Assembly (NCBI GenBank): GCA_002270565.1
Contig: NQMI01000243.1
Span: 1 to 17,727, forward strand
DNA: 17,727 nt
Direction: 5' to 3'
Origin: Stenocarpella maydis
Taxonomy: Eukaryota; Ascomycota; Sordariomycetes; Diaporthales; Diaporthaceae
Positions 1 through 9,288 of this stretch are shown in pieces. The first letter of the stretch is position 1; every line of letters starts with the position of its first letter. The notes beneath the pieces were generated by a model. It was not told the DNA's origin, made no database searches, and was given only the letters and a program-made list of their open reading frames with translations. A program made the position numbers and the translations under genes.

Positions 1-983
1 GATTTGTATGGGGAACGGGTGTGTGTCAACATGTGCGCGTCACTAGCGCGTTTTTGGCACTCTCGCTTGCAAATCAGAATACCAAGGTACTTGACAACGG
101 ACTCTGTCAAACTGACCACAACCACGGTAGTTGACGTGCAACTTTATGATTCCTCGCCAGCTTAGCACGCGATATGTGACGTGGCGGCTTTTTCCAAGTA
201 GCGTGTGATTCAAGTCATTGCGTTCGGTCTCAGCAAGTGGTCCATTTGCATTCATGACGGCTCCAGCTGCGGTAACGTAACTTGCCTGACTGGCTGTGCG
301 TTGAATAACTTGAGGATGTAGGTGCCTTCGTGATCCTTTACACAATAGTCTCAATGGTTCTTTTTCCTGCAAAGTCTGTCACGGCTTATATCGTGAATCA
401 CCATCAGCAAGCCCTGGAAACGCAGAAACCTGTCTGAGAAGAGAGGATAAGCATCCCAGAAAGAGAACAAGATTGTCTGAGACTGACGCACAAGTCCCTT
501 GTCATAATTTTTTTACATTTTCTTCTTATGGCAATACTAGTGGGCGACTGCACAACAGTGGGCTACTACTACTGTGACAGCACTACTGTTCACAGTAGTT
601 GGTAACCATTACTGTCACAACAGTAAGTACGCAACCACAGTAGGTAGAGACTACAGTGAATGTAGTAGGGTGCTGACTAAGCAGCTACTACCAACTATAT
701 AGACCCGAACTGGCTGTGCGGGCTACGCCCACAACACTACCACTTCCTCCATAGCGAATCAACCAACCACCACCACAACCCACGGTCGTATTGCAATACG
801 TGACCCAACCAACATTTCTACAAAGCAACACTATTCACTAGGACAATTAGCTATTTTTTACTATTTCCTACAGCCACCCAGCGTTAACAATAACACTCCA
901 TCCCTGGAAGGATGGGGGGGGGATTGTCCTGATAGATGTCCCCAGCGCCAGCATGTACAAAAAATGGAAGGTTGCCAGGTTGC
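1..983. other. Gene-poor left flank
   Basis: I see no convincing gene in this stretch. A minus-strand open frame at 43-372 (109 codons) has no family I recognise and no supporting splice signals. The distinctive content is the inverted-repeat cluster at about 541-665, entered separately, followed by a TATA-like ACTATATAG near 692 and a run rich in CAACC/CCACC (about 760-790). A G9 run lies at 914-922. The arrangement of a hairpin cluster, a TATA-like site and then C-rich DNA could be the remnant of a long terminal repeat. I see no flanking target duplication or primer-binding site to prove it. Confidence 0.4.
541..665. repeat. Cluster of ACTACTGT/ACAGTAGT inverted repeats
   Basis: Short arms containing ACTGT and its complement ACAGT recur about ten times in 125 bases in both orientations. 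Two are clean hairpins: ACTACTGT (582-589) with ACAGTAGT (592-599) across a 2-nt loop, and TTACTGT (609-615) with ACAGTAA (620-626) across a 4-nt loop. CTACTACTGTGACAG sits just before them, and ACCACAGTAGG and GACTACAGTGAATGTAGTAGG just after. The repeats are seen directly. Whether they belong to an old mobile element or a protein-binding array is inference. Confidence 0.75.
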
Positions 984-989
984 AAAAAA
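984..989 (-). terminator. Pol III-type T6 stop after the tRNA-like gene
   Basis: On the minus strand six T residues begin 11 nt past the discriminator base of the tRNA-like sequence at 1000-1109. RNA polymerase III ends transcription at runs of four or more T. The position and length are what a functional tRNA gene would show. This supports the neighbour being, or having been, a Pol III unit. Confidence 0.5.
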
Positions 990-999
990 TAATCAATGA

Positions 1000-1109
1000 T
1001 AGGAAGGCTACGATTCAAACGTAGGACCACCGGCATCTCTCGAGAATGCCCTCATTGAAGGGACTTCAAGGAATTCATCGGTCGCTCTTACCAGCTGAGC
1101 TACCTTCCC
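1000..1109 (-). tRNA. tRNA-like gene with about 37-nt insert; isotype unresolved
   Basis: Read on the minus strand from 1109, GGGAAGG pairs with CCTTCCT (1001-1007; the first pair is G-T), leaving A1000 as discriminator. TA then precedes a D arm with GCTC/GAGC stem, and TAGCTCAGCTGG (1091-1102) fits the A box. The T arm is CTACG, TTTGAAT, CGTAG, so the B box is TTTGAAT where TTCGAAT is usual. The anticodon stem has only four clean pairs (ACCG with CGGT). Between its arms lie 44 nt where 7 are expected, implying an intron or insertion of about 37 nt. That insert folds into TTGAAG-tcc-CTTCAA and the near-perfect GGCATTCTCGAGAGATGCC. In strict numbering the base before the anticodon is G instead of T. 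The best T-preceded triplet is GAA (Phe), but this needs an irregular stem. It may be a real intron-containing tRNA, a tRNA pseudogene or a tRNA-derived SINE head. Confidence 0.5.
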
Positions 1110-1416
1110 AAATTTCGATATGTTAGGATTAATTTGTGCAGTGATAAATCCAACTTTCATGCCCGTAATCTTTGTGGTAATTGCGCAATCATCCAAGTTC
1201 AAAACCTGCCCAGTGAAACGCCACGAGCTAAATGTTGATTTAAAGGGTCACTTCCCAACATCTTAAGCATGTCAGACTAATAGTTACACAATTTTCGTGG
1301 TGGAAAAACGTTTCGTTGTCACTCGGAACCCTGGAATATAAGACTGGAGTTGTAAGTCCCGTACTCGAAGCCAGGGCAGCGTGTACCAGTGTCCTGTCGG
1401 CCTTTCTCGGCAATAT

Positions 1417-2503
1417 TCACTGGTGAATTGGAGTCCTCTGCCGCAGAGACTTGGCCCGGCTGATTTGGAGCTTGAAATTGGGAATAATATTGTCCAGTTC
1501 CTCAACAAGCTCGTCGGTATCCTCACGGCATGAATACTTAAGGGGGAAAATTGTTCTTGGATTGCAAGTCCGGGTAGAAGGCAGCCAAAGCGAAAATGAC
1601 TTCCACGTTCGAATCGAGCACCGAAATCACGCCACAGACATTCTCGTGCCATGCCTGCAGTTGTTGTACGTTTTTCCCCCTGTAGATCTCGTAAGAATAT
1701 CCTTCTCCTCTTTTCCCTAGCAACGCCATATCTGTCTGGTAACGAAGTTAGATTATAATAGGGGTTCTCGAGGGCTTCCAGAAGCCTTACATATTCGCCA
1801 ACAGCGGGTCTCCATATATCTCATGTAGCCGTTCCAGTCTTCTGTAGACCAATAGCAGAAGCTCAAGTGAGCTACAAGGCTCGACCTGAAGCAGTCCTCT
1901 GTGTCGTTGGACGTCTTTCTTGCGGATTCTTTGCTGAGTTCTTTGAAGCGATCTTGGATGTCAGTGCCGCCCTTTGTCACGATCCATAGCGTGTTGCCCC
2001 CAACGACATCAAGACGATGGTAGAAAGCGCACTTTCGGATCGAATGCGAGCCGTCTTGCTGAGATTGGCCTACGCTTTTCAGGTTATAGCACAGTTCATA
2101 ATGTCGCCCGGACCTCCCAAGGGCCGCAATGCTACATATATTGGCTGCATCTGTGAGCCTTATGCGTATCTGAGCCCGAAACCCTCCAAATAGTAGGTCC
2201 TGAGAGCGAGTTTGCTTGCCAAATATGAACATGAAGTCGATATACGCAGGCGTTATCTGTTGCCACGTCAAAATCTCAAGGAGCTTTTGGCGTGTGATTC
2301 GAAGACGTGCCCTGGGTGATTGCCATATATGTAGCTGCAAACCTCAGAATCAAGACAACCTTATCAGTAAGGACAGGTCTGCATTTCAATTAGGAGTCAT
2401 TGTCAAAAACTTACACAAAGTGACATTTGGGACCCTTCAAACTGCCTATGACTGTTTCCTGGGCGTTGATGGGGTCAGGAACAACGCTCACACCCAAGTC
2501 AAC
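1417..2503 (-). pseudogene. Relic of a fungal CorA-like transporter-domain protein
   Basis: The best-preserved exon (2334-1791) encodes ARLRITRQKLLEILTW, then AYIDFMFIFGKQ, then LGRSGRHYELCYNLKSV, and ends WNGYMRYMETRCWRI. This order and spacing match the soluble N-terminal part of the large, poorly characterised fungal family annotated as CorA-like Mg2+ transporter proteins, recognised from memory. A GTAAGG...CTAAC...CAG intron (1790-1732) joins it in frame to a third exon with QQLQAWHENVCGVISVLDSN. There the frame breaks at a C5 run near 1541-1546. The next frame continues with REDTDELVEELDNIIPNF and stops at 1417-1419. A probable upstream exon (2503-2415, PDPINAQETVIGSLKGP) ends at a GTAAGT site but does not join in phase. 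The C-terminal membrane helices that define CorA are absent. I therefore call it a truncated, frameshifted relic; a sequencing indel at the C5 run is the alternative for the frameshift alone. Confidence 0.6.
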
Positions 2504-2510
2504 TGTTAGG

Positions 2511-4553
2511 ATAAAGCAGCCTCGATTTTGATATATTGCTTTTCAATGCCTGTACAATGTTCTTTAATTATCTAATACTCGGAAAAGACACAGAAACAAT
2601 CAGCTATCACAAGTGTGTATTGTGCACTGGCCTTCACCATTACCATCATTCTTCAGTAGGTCTCTGAATCTGACATCGAGATCGGCCGTTTCAAAGAGAT
2701 CTGGGGAAGCCCCCTTGCGCTTCTCGACATAATTATGATCTGCGCAGGAATCTCTAGTTGGGGGTTTAATTCCCAAGTTTTTTAGACTACCGGTTTCAGC
2801 ACAAGTAGGACTCTTGAAATACATCGGGCAGAAAAGACGGACGAGTCATATTAAGAGAGAATATGCGTATACAGGTGATGACCTCCGGAGTGCCTCGATA
2901 TCTATTCACTTTGATCAGAAGTAAGCGATTTCCGATGCTCTTATACCGCACTGTGTGTGCGAGGCCACCTGTGGTCTGCCTCAAGTCCCCTGCAGCATAG
3001 CCCCTGACACGCACTCCGAAGATATTTCGACGCTGAAACTCGGGGTGGCGACAGCACTGAGGCAGACATGGTCATAAGAATTCACAGCCCTGTTGCAAAA
3101 ATGTGTGGGAATGGACAATTTGGACATTGGACATTTACCGGTATCCATACACGACAGAGCCCTGAAGAAAGTGCGTGTCTCGGAAATGCCCTCGGTCAGC
3201 ACTGGTTACCTAGGTATGATGGCTGTGAATTTTGTACTACCAAATCCCTTGAAAGATATGCGTCAGTGGACCCACCAATAGGCCCTGTGTCTTAGTGGGA
3301 TCACCATCCACACCTCGCACATGGCCCTTTCGGTGGCCATCTGCAGCTTAGCCTAACCAGGTATGTACCTCAGTAGTCATTGCCACTGGTCACACATATC
3401 TACCCCGCCCCCTTGCCTTGTCCTCGCAGCCTCCTTTGCGTTTACTCTGGAGATGGGCAGCTGAGAGGTTGGGATGCAAACTTGAGTTCTCTTACTTCAG
3501 CGATCTGTGCCTTATCCGTCTAGAGTGAAAACGTACGGATTAGCTGAGCCGGCTTTGAAACGCCACGCTACTGGCGAGTCACCTCGTCCAGCTTTTCCGG
3601 GACTTCGAAGAACCAGTGATCGAATTACTGCGGAGATCTCGCCGTCATTTTGAATAGGCTAATCCGGAATAGAGGCTGCTGCGGACTGGCCTGATGCCCG
3701 TCTTCTGGGAAGCCAAAATGCGGCCACCAGTGCTCTGCAGGTACTCGCGTAGGGTCGCCCAGTCCAGGTTATAGCTCGAGTACTTACCCTTGCACCGCGC
3801 TTGAGTTGCTGATGATTGGGGATCCGTGTTCCTCTTCCGCTGCGACCTTTGTGACCGGATGGACAGCCCGGTGCTTCTGCGACTTGGTGTATCTCGCATA
3901 TCTACATCTTTCGGGCAATTACATAGGTCGAAAAGCGGGCCAGGTGACTTGGAAGCGTGAATTCCCGAGAACATTGGTTGTGTCGCAAGGCATTCTCAGG
4001 CCAGGCTCTCGGAGGGGTCGACGTCAGCCTCTTGAATTTCTCAGCTCTTATGGTCAGCCACAGAGGACCTAGTGTAATGAGGCTCTGCCATTGTGAGGGA
4101 ACCAGGCAGACTTCTGCCTGTGAGTGCTGTCAGCTCGTAGACCGCGCCTCATCTCCCTCCCTGCCTCGGTGTTATCATACCACATGCTGCTTACACATGC
4201 ACATTTTCTGAATTTCTCGTGAAACCGTTCGGCGCTTGCTCTGCTTCTTCCAGCATCGCACAGCCTGATATACCCCTCCCTCAATGGTTTGTAAAGGAGC
4301 CCTTACTCTACTTTCCACTCACATCGTACACACTCTCCGACAGGCCCTCACCATCGTAACCTAGATTCACCACCCTTGTTGCGTTCATAAACGCGGTTTG
4401 GTACTGATGGCGACAGGATTGCGAATGGCAGCCTACATAGTTCAGTAGAAGCATATTCATATGCGCCAAGGGTGCTCCAAGAGGTGAGCATACAGTGGGT
4501 AGAAGCCAGCTCTTAGTAGCTGTGGACTGATCAGTATCTGAATTCCAAATCCA
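2511..4553. other. Unassigned stretch without a supportable gene
   Basis: Open frames here are short and overlap on both strands, with no domain I recognise. A minus-strand frame at 2600-2824 (ending LDVRFRDLLKNDGNGEG) could be a further 5' exon of the CorA-like relic, since that family often has a comparable segment, but I cannot show splice continuity. A minus-strand patch near 3974-3645 contains a GTAAGT donor-like site near 3788 without a convincing partner exon. Short palindromes such as TACCTAGGTA (about 3207-3216) occur. The sequence looks like old, non-selected DNA. Confidence 0.4.
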
Positions 4554-5164
4554 GTGGTCTGCATGCCTCACCTACTCCTATATCAGCAAGTCGCCACACA
4601 AACACCTACGTCTCACAATCATCCTTGTACGGTACAGTTGACGCCGACCGTCCCCCAGCCTGTACTAAGCTGCTTCGAAGGAACCAACCACGACCTCCTA
4701 AATATTGCCTGCACAACTCCTCGTCTCTTCCAGCAGAGCGGGGGCACAAATCTTCGTTGTGAGCAAGCACAAAGAGTACAATGGACCCGATTAACATTAC
4801 GTTCTGATGCATTTTCCTGTCTTTTCGAGCACAGTGGAGACCACCTGCAGCGACGCTATAATCTCAGATGGCAGGGTAGTGACAAGCCTACGAAGCTTCA
4901 GAAACGCTCCCAAGTAAGGCCGGTCAGTCGTTTAATCGATGTATCTTCTCTGGCCCCTCCTTTTCCAGACAGACTTACATAGACGTCACGTCTTCCGATT
5001 ATCGAAAGGCTTCAGCGACTCCAGAATCTGCCTCCTCCCCACAAACCACCCTGCAGCCATTCCGAGAACACCTCAAAAGCATTGTTCGTGAGAACTGGGA
5101 GGGACGAGAATTTTACATTCGGAAGATATCAAGAAATGGAGAGACTCCCTTCAGGCTCGTCTAG
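4554..5164 (+). CDS. Doubtful spliced ORF, unknown protein
   Basis: Three segments can be read as one frame if two introns are accepted: 4554-4757, 4832-4913 and 4969-5164. The introns would be 4758-4831 (GTGAGC...TTTTCGAGCACAG, preceded by a pyrimidine tract) and 4914-4968 (GTAAGG...CCTTTTCCAG). The last part reads LQPFREHLKSIVRENWEGRE followed by FYIRKISRNGETPFRLV and a TAG at 5162-5164, which looks protein-like in composition. Neither intron has a clear CTRAC branch point. Other frames are also open across 4554-4982, and I recognise no family. It may be a real small gene, an exon relic, or chance. The start codon is not established. Confidence 0.25.
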
Positions 5165-5447
5165 AGGGAGCATAAGCAGCCATAAGAAGCGATTTTCTTT
5201 CCTAAAGTGATAGGCAGGAAGTTGCAGATAATACAGCAGTTTAAGTCTCAAGCTCCTTAGGTACGCATTTATTCTATAATTAATCTTAATTTTAATTGAT
5301 TCTTATTCATAAGTTTCTTATTCACCCATCATCTTCACGGATCTCAGAGATAATCTTAGAGAATTCAAGACGAGTTTGAGTTTATGCCTCCCACACGTGG
5401 CGGGGAAGGGGGAGACTATCAGATTAATGCTTTGGAAGCCGAAGTTG

Positions 5448-5468
5448 CCCCCCCCCCCAAAAAAAAAA
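5448..5468. repeat. C11/A10 homopolymer junction
   Basis: Eleven C are followed directly by ten A on the plus strand, then CAGAAGAAAACC. On the other strand it is T10G11. A second junction of the same design lies at 7308-7328. Both are plain in the sequence. A run this long is also prone to sequencing-length error, so exact counts are uncertain. Confidence 0.8.
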
Positions 5469-7296
5469 CAGAAGAAAACCGTCCCACTAGACTACTCAAA
5501 ACATTATTCTTACAATTTGAGGATGGAGAAGCTTATCTGTTATATACGCAACGTTAAATCGAACCAGACTAAAACGCCGGGCTATCGCTTAAAGAGTACT
5601 ATTACTCTTGAGCACCGGTGGCAGCCACTTCAGAATAGTTAATCCAATTTGCATGGGAATTATAGCGATGCGGGGTAAGGGGCTTTTGAAGCAAACACAT
5701 CCATTACTTGAGGGCCACACCCACGTATCTACAAGGGAGGTAACTGGTTTCCAAATGTCAGCGCAGAGGCAGCTAGGGCTAGACAGCAGCAATCATGATC
5801 CGAAATATTCAAAATACCTTGATTTCCTCGTTAGGTGTACAGTTTACAAGCCCATCTGGCAATGTACATGATTATCTAACTTCGAGAGACCGTACAAGAA
5901 TATCTCTCTTGCACCCCGCGGCGCAGTTAACAAGCCGTCAAGCTTTGCTACACCAAGGGAGCCGGCCAGCCTTGGAGGAAAAGAATAACTACCCTCGAAC
6001 TGGCTGGCCAAGAACCTTACCCAAATACGTACGAAGCGGACTTTACCGCCAGCTACCTAATTAGGAACCAGGCACGGGGGCCGGGATAACGGCACGGTGT
6101 GTATGAATGAGCTGCCGAATTTCTTTTTGGAGGGTGAGGGGAAGGTGGGCAGGCCTCTTGATGCAATGATTTCCATGGACATGATGAAAATCGTGCAACT
6201 ACCTAGGTATATCTTCTGCACATCTTCTCGCGCGAGCGCCCCGACTCGGTCCCGCCTATTTCTCCGGGCACTGGCTACGCCAGACCATGGAGAAATCGTG
6301 CTGGAAGTCGACAGATAGATGGCTTGTGACTTCTACGAGCCCGCTTGTTCGGCCCGGCCGCGGGGGTGCGACGTTAGCCAGCAAGTGAGACATCAGACAC
6401 GGAGCACAGAGTTGATTCGTCGCGCTGCGGCCCTCAAGTCGTCGGTGACGTCTGTACCACATGCGCAAGCCTTGGAAGATTCCTCCTAATATAAAAACAA
6501 AGCAGGCTTGGTATCTCCCAGAGACGGCCCAAAACCACGGTGTCTTCACACATTATATCTCAGTACCGCTGTGGGACCACTTCCAATCAATCTGGCAATA
6601 TTGAGCGGACAGAAAGACGCAGGGATGAACTCGTGGTCGATTCGGCGGTCCCATCGTCTCCGGGACAAATGGCCCCATTAGTTACCGGCGGACGTTGAGG
6701 ATAATCGCGGACAAGCACTATTGTGAGTTAAGTACTCCCGAGAATTGTTCAAAACCACTGGAGCAACTTTCCCCCCCTCTCCCCCAGGGCTCGGGAAACG
6801 ATCCGTCAGCCTTCTCGATGAATTGATTCCTGGAAACCCCCCAGGCCCCATGACAAGGCCCGGTATGTCTCGTGGATATCACAGCGGCTTAATAACCCTC
6901 CAAGAGTCCCATATTGAGTTCGGTACGTACCTCAGACACCACCTGCCAGAGCGCCAAATGACTGGAACAGCAGCTCGGTGCCCGTCCTCCCAATCTATAA
7001 ACCATGCATGACTATTGGTCTCGCCCCCTGCCGGCAGTTCAATCTCAAACCCTCCAGTCCGGAGGGGGAAAAAACGACACGAGGAGGAAAGAGCCGCTGA
7101 GCGCCGACGCGCCGGCTGGGGCTGTCGCCGAGAAAACAAGAGCGACAGTGACAGGAGTGATAGAATCATACAAGGGAAGAGACCGCCACAATATAAATAC
7201 CGCGGGTCTGTGAGCGATCCTGCTAGTGTCCGTCCCGGGAACCAAGTCATGGGGGCCGGGGCGACATCCCGACGAGAACTGCCGTGTTCTAGAAGG

Positions 7297-7328
7297 CCCC
7301 CCCCCAACCCCCCCCCCCCAAAAAAAAA
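7297..7328. repeat. C9-AA-C12-A9 homopolymer tract
   Basis: Nine C, two A, twelve C and nine A follow one another, then GAAATCC. It shares the C-run to A-run polarity of the tract at 5448-5468. It creates a spurious Gly/Phe-rich reading frame on the minus strand. Its function is unknown. Confidence 0.8.
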
Positions 7329-7685
7329 GAAATCCGCTTCGACCGGGCGAGAAGAAACTATGGAATTAGAATGAACGGGACCATTCTGTGAAAAAAAATC
7401 CCCCATGGGTTCAAGATCCCAAAATCGCAACGCGGTCACAATGTGAGTGGGTCCCCGTGTCCCAAGGCCGAGTTGACGGTGGTATCCATCACAACGGGAA
7501 CCACGGGAGGCGTCCCGTCGTATATATACATACCTTGAAATGCCATGCCCGATGCCACTTATACATGACACAGAGGATCAGTAGATAAAAAGCTCGTGGG
7601 AGCAAGCCCATAAGCAGGCCTCCCCTATTAATCTGCCATAACTTAGGCGCACCGCGCCGCACCCGTGACCGGGGTCCAGCACTGC

Positions 7686-7697
7686 GGCTAAATAGCC
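7686..7697. promoter_or_regulatory. Candidate XYR1/XlnR-type inverted site (GGCTAAATAGCC)
   Basis: GGCTA and TAGCC form a perfect inverted repeat around AA. The left half reads GGCTAA, matching the GGCTAA/GGC(A/T)3 core bound by the fungal cellulase and xylanase activators XlnR and XYR1. It lies about 460 bp upstream of the AA9 start. Possible CRE1-type SYGGRG hexamers flank it: CCGGGG at 7669-7674, GCGGAG at 7716-7721 and GCGGAG at 7923-7928. Such short words occur by chance, so this is a suggestion only. Confidence 0.3.
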
Positions 7698-8049
7698 CCT
7701 TTCCCCTTTCGGCCAGCGGAGGCAGCGCCGCCCCAATATCAGTTCGAATTAAGGGAGTGAAGACAATCAACACAGAGCAGCGGCTCGCGCTTGGCACCCG
7801 CGGCATCTGATATGCCAGGAGCTGCAGCGTGTAACATGATTGGTGCTTCTGGCGACCGTCACCGTGCCAGTTCATATACCTCTGCCGTGCCGAGCTCTGC
7901 CAGCACCAGACATGTCAAGGCGGCGGAGTTCTTAGGCCTCTCATGATTGCTGGATGGGGTGCACGGCGTGGCAGTCGAGATTAAAGATTAAGGCTGGTGT
8001 CGGCCCGTAGGCAAGGCCTCCGAGGCGTGGATGGGAGTCGGTGTTGCTG

Positions 8050-8057
8050 TATAAAAG
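8050..8057 (+). promoter_or_regulatory. TATA box of the AA9 gene
   Basis: TATAAAAG stands 97 bp before the AA9 start codon at 8154. That leaves room for a 5' leader of about 60-75 nt if initiation is at the usual distance. Strong TATA boxes are common in inducible secreted-enzyme genes of filamentous fungi. Confidence 0.6.
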
Positions 8058-8153
8058 ACGCCCGGTGGCCTGCCTGTGACAGTCGCTCCGAGTGTTGACC
8101 AAACACTGCCATCTTCCCACCGACCACAATTCTCTTCTCTAGAAAGAGCCGTC

Positions 8154-9040
8154 ATGAAGCTGTCACTGCTTATCGCTTCCGCCGCCGCCGTTGCCGTTGA
8201 GGCGCACGGCATCTTCCAAGTACGGCCGTGCCGATCTCCAAGCCCGTACTACTTGTACAGTACAGACAAAGCTGACCATAGCTGCGCAGAAAATCTCGGT
8301 CAATGGGAACGTCAAGGGCTCCCTCGAGGGCATGCGAGCACCGTCGACCAACAACCCGGTGACGGATGTGGCCAGCAACTCGTTGATCTGTGGCGCCGCC
8401 GGCACGACATCACAGGCCGTCGTCTCTGCGAACGCGGGCGACAAGATTGGGACGTGGTTCCAGCACGTGATCGGCGGTGCACAGTTTCCCAACGACCCGG
8501 ATAACCCGATCGCGAAGAGCCACCATGGCCCTGTGATCGCGTATATGGCCAAGGTCGACAACGCGGCGTCGTCAAGCCACCAAGGGCTGAAGTGGTTCAA
8601 GATCGGCCAGGACACGTTCGACACGTCGTCCAAGAAATGGGGCGTTGGTGAGTGGTGTGCCCCTTTCCCTGGGGCTGGTTGCCTCATTTTCTTTCGAGGA
8701 TCTCTTTCTTACCGAGTGCTTCGCAGACAACCTCATCGCCAACAATGGGTGGGCATACTTCAACATCCCCTCGTGCCTCGCACCGGGCCAGTACCTCATG
8801 CGCGTGGAGATCATCGCGCTGCACTCGGCGGGCAGTCCAAATGGCGCACAATTCTACAGCTCTTGCTTGCAGCTCAATGTGGGTGGCTCTGGGTCGTCGA
8901 CGCCATCTCCGGCGGTGTCATTCCCATTCTACAGGCAGAACGACCCGGGCATCCAGATCAGCATCTACGGCGCCTCGGGTGCGGCAGACAACGGCGGGAA
9001 GGCGTACACCGCCCCAGGTCCGGCCGTAGCAACCTGCTGA
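8154..9040 (+). CDS. AA9 lytic polysaccharide monooxygenase, secreted
   Basis: AA9 enzymes (formerly GH61) are copper oxidases that cleave cellulose, and sometimes hemicellulose, outside the cell. Exons 8154-8219, 8290-8647 and 8727-9040 join in frame to 245 aa. Intron 1 (8220-8289) has GTACGG, GCTGAC and GCAG; intron 2 (8648-8726) has GTGAGT and GCAG. Residues 1-17 are a signal peptide (MKLSLLIASAAAVAVEA), so the mature protein starts HGIFQ, with His18 as the copper-binding N-terminal His. The other brace residue is His100 in SHHGP. Tyr185 in AQFYSSC is the axial Tyr, and Gln183 and His174 are the conserved second-sphere residues. Cys56/Cys188 and Cys158/Cys245 fit the usual disulfides. The protein ends PGPAVATC like other catalytic domains, with no linker or CBM1. 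It looks complete and functional. Regioselectivity and preferred substrate cannot be read from the sequence. Confidence 0.95.
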
Positions 9041-9256
9041 GGGCAGGCGAGGGACGAGATTGGGGTAGGTAATCCGGGGTCATCAGTCAGGAGGTCATCC
9101 GGATGTCGTCGACAGGTTCGAAGGGGCGGGCCGAGGCTGTTGATCCGAGGCTCCAGATCACGTTTGTTCCTCTGAATATTCCATCTTGACAGCCACTGTA
9201 TATAGGTGGGGCGTCACTCGGCTCCGTCAGGGCAGTGCAAAGGGGGAAGGGAGTCA

Positions 9257-9288
9257 CAGACAGCCAGACAGCCAGACAGCCAGACAGC
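9257..9288. repeat. Four perfect tandem copies of CAGACAGC
   Basis: An 8-bp unit is repeated four times without change, about 217 bp after the AA9 stop codon. It probably lies in or just beyond the 3' UTR. It is a simple minisatellite with no assigned role. Confidence 0.9.

Larger units (their letters stand above)
5165..8049. other. Gene-free stretch and distal AA9 upstream region
   Basis: I find no supportable gene. About 5260-5325 is AT-rich with repeated TTAATTTTAATT-like words. Two C-run/A-run junctions occur (5448-5468 and 7297-7328). Around 6330-6370 and 7040-7130 the DNA is GC-rich. A TATA-like CAATATAAATACC lies near 7189-7201 with no matching reading frame after it. The longest frame (minus, 6879-7571) is created by low-complexity sequence, including the homopolymer runs. 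The right part, from about 7600, is the likely promoter region of the AA9 gene. Confidence 0.45.

Noticed and set aside
3645..3974. Minus-strand segment with a GTAAGT donor-like site and a 40-codon open stretch before it
   Set aside because: No matching acceptor and exon could be found and the peptide is not recognisable.
6879..7571. 230-codon open frame on the minus strand
   Set aside because: It reads through homopolymer runs giving poly-Phe/poly-Gly and a Ser/Arg-rich low-complexity stretch. No domain, no splice logic.
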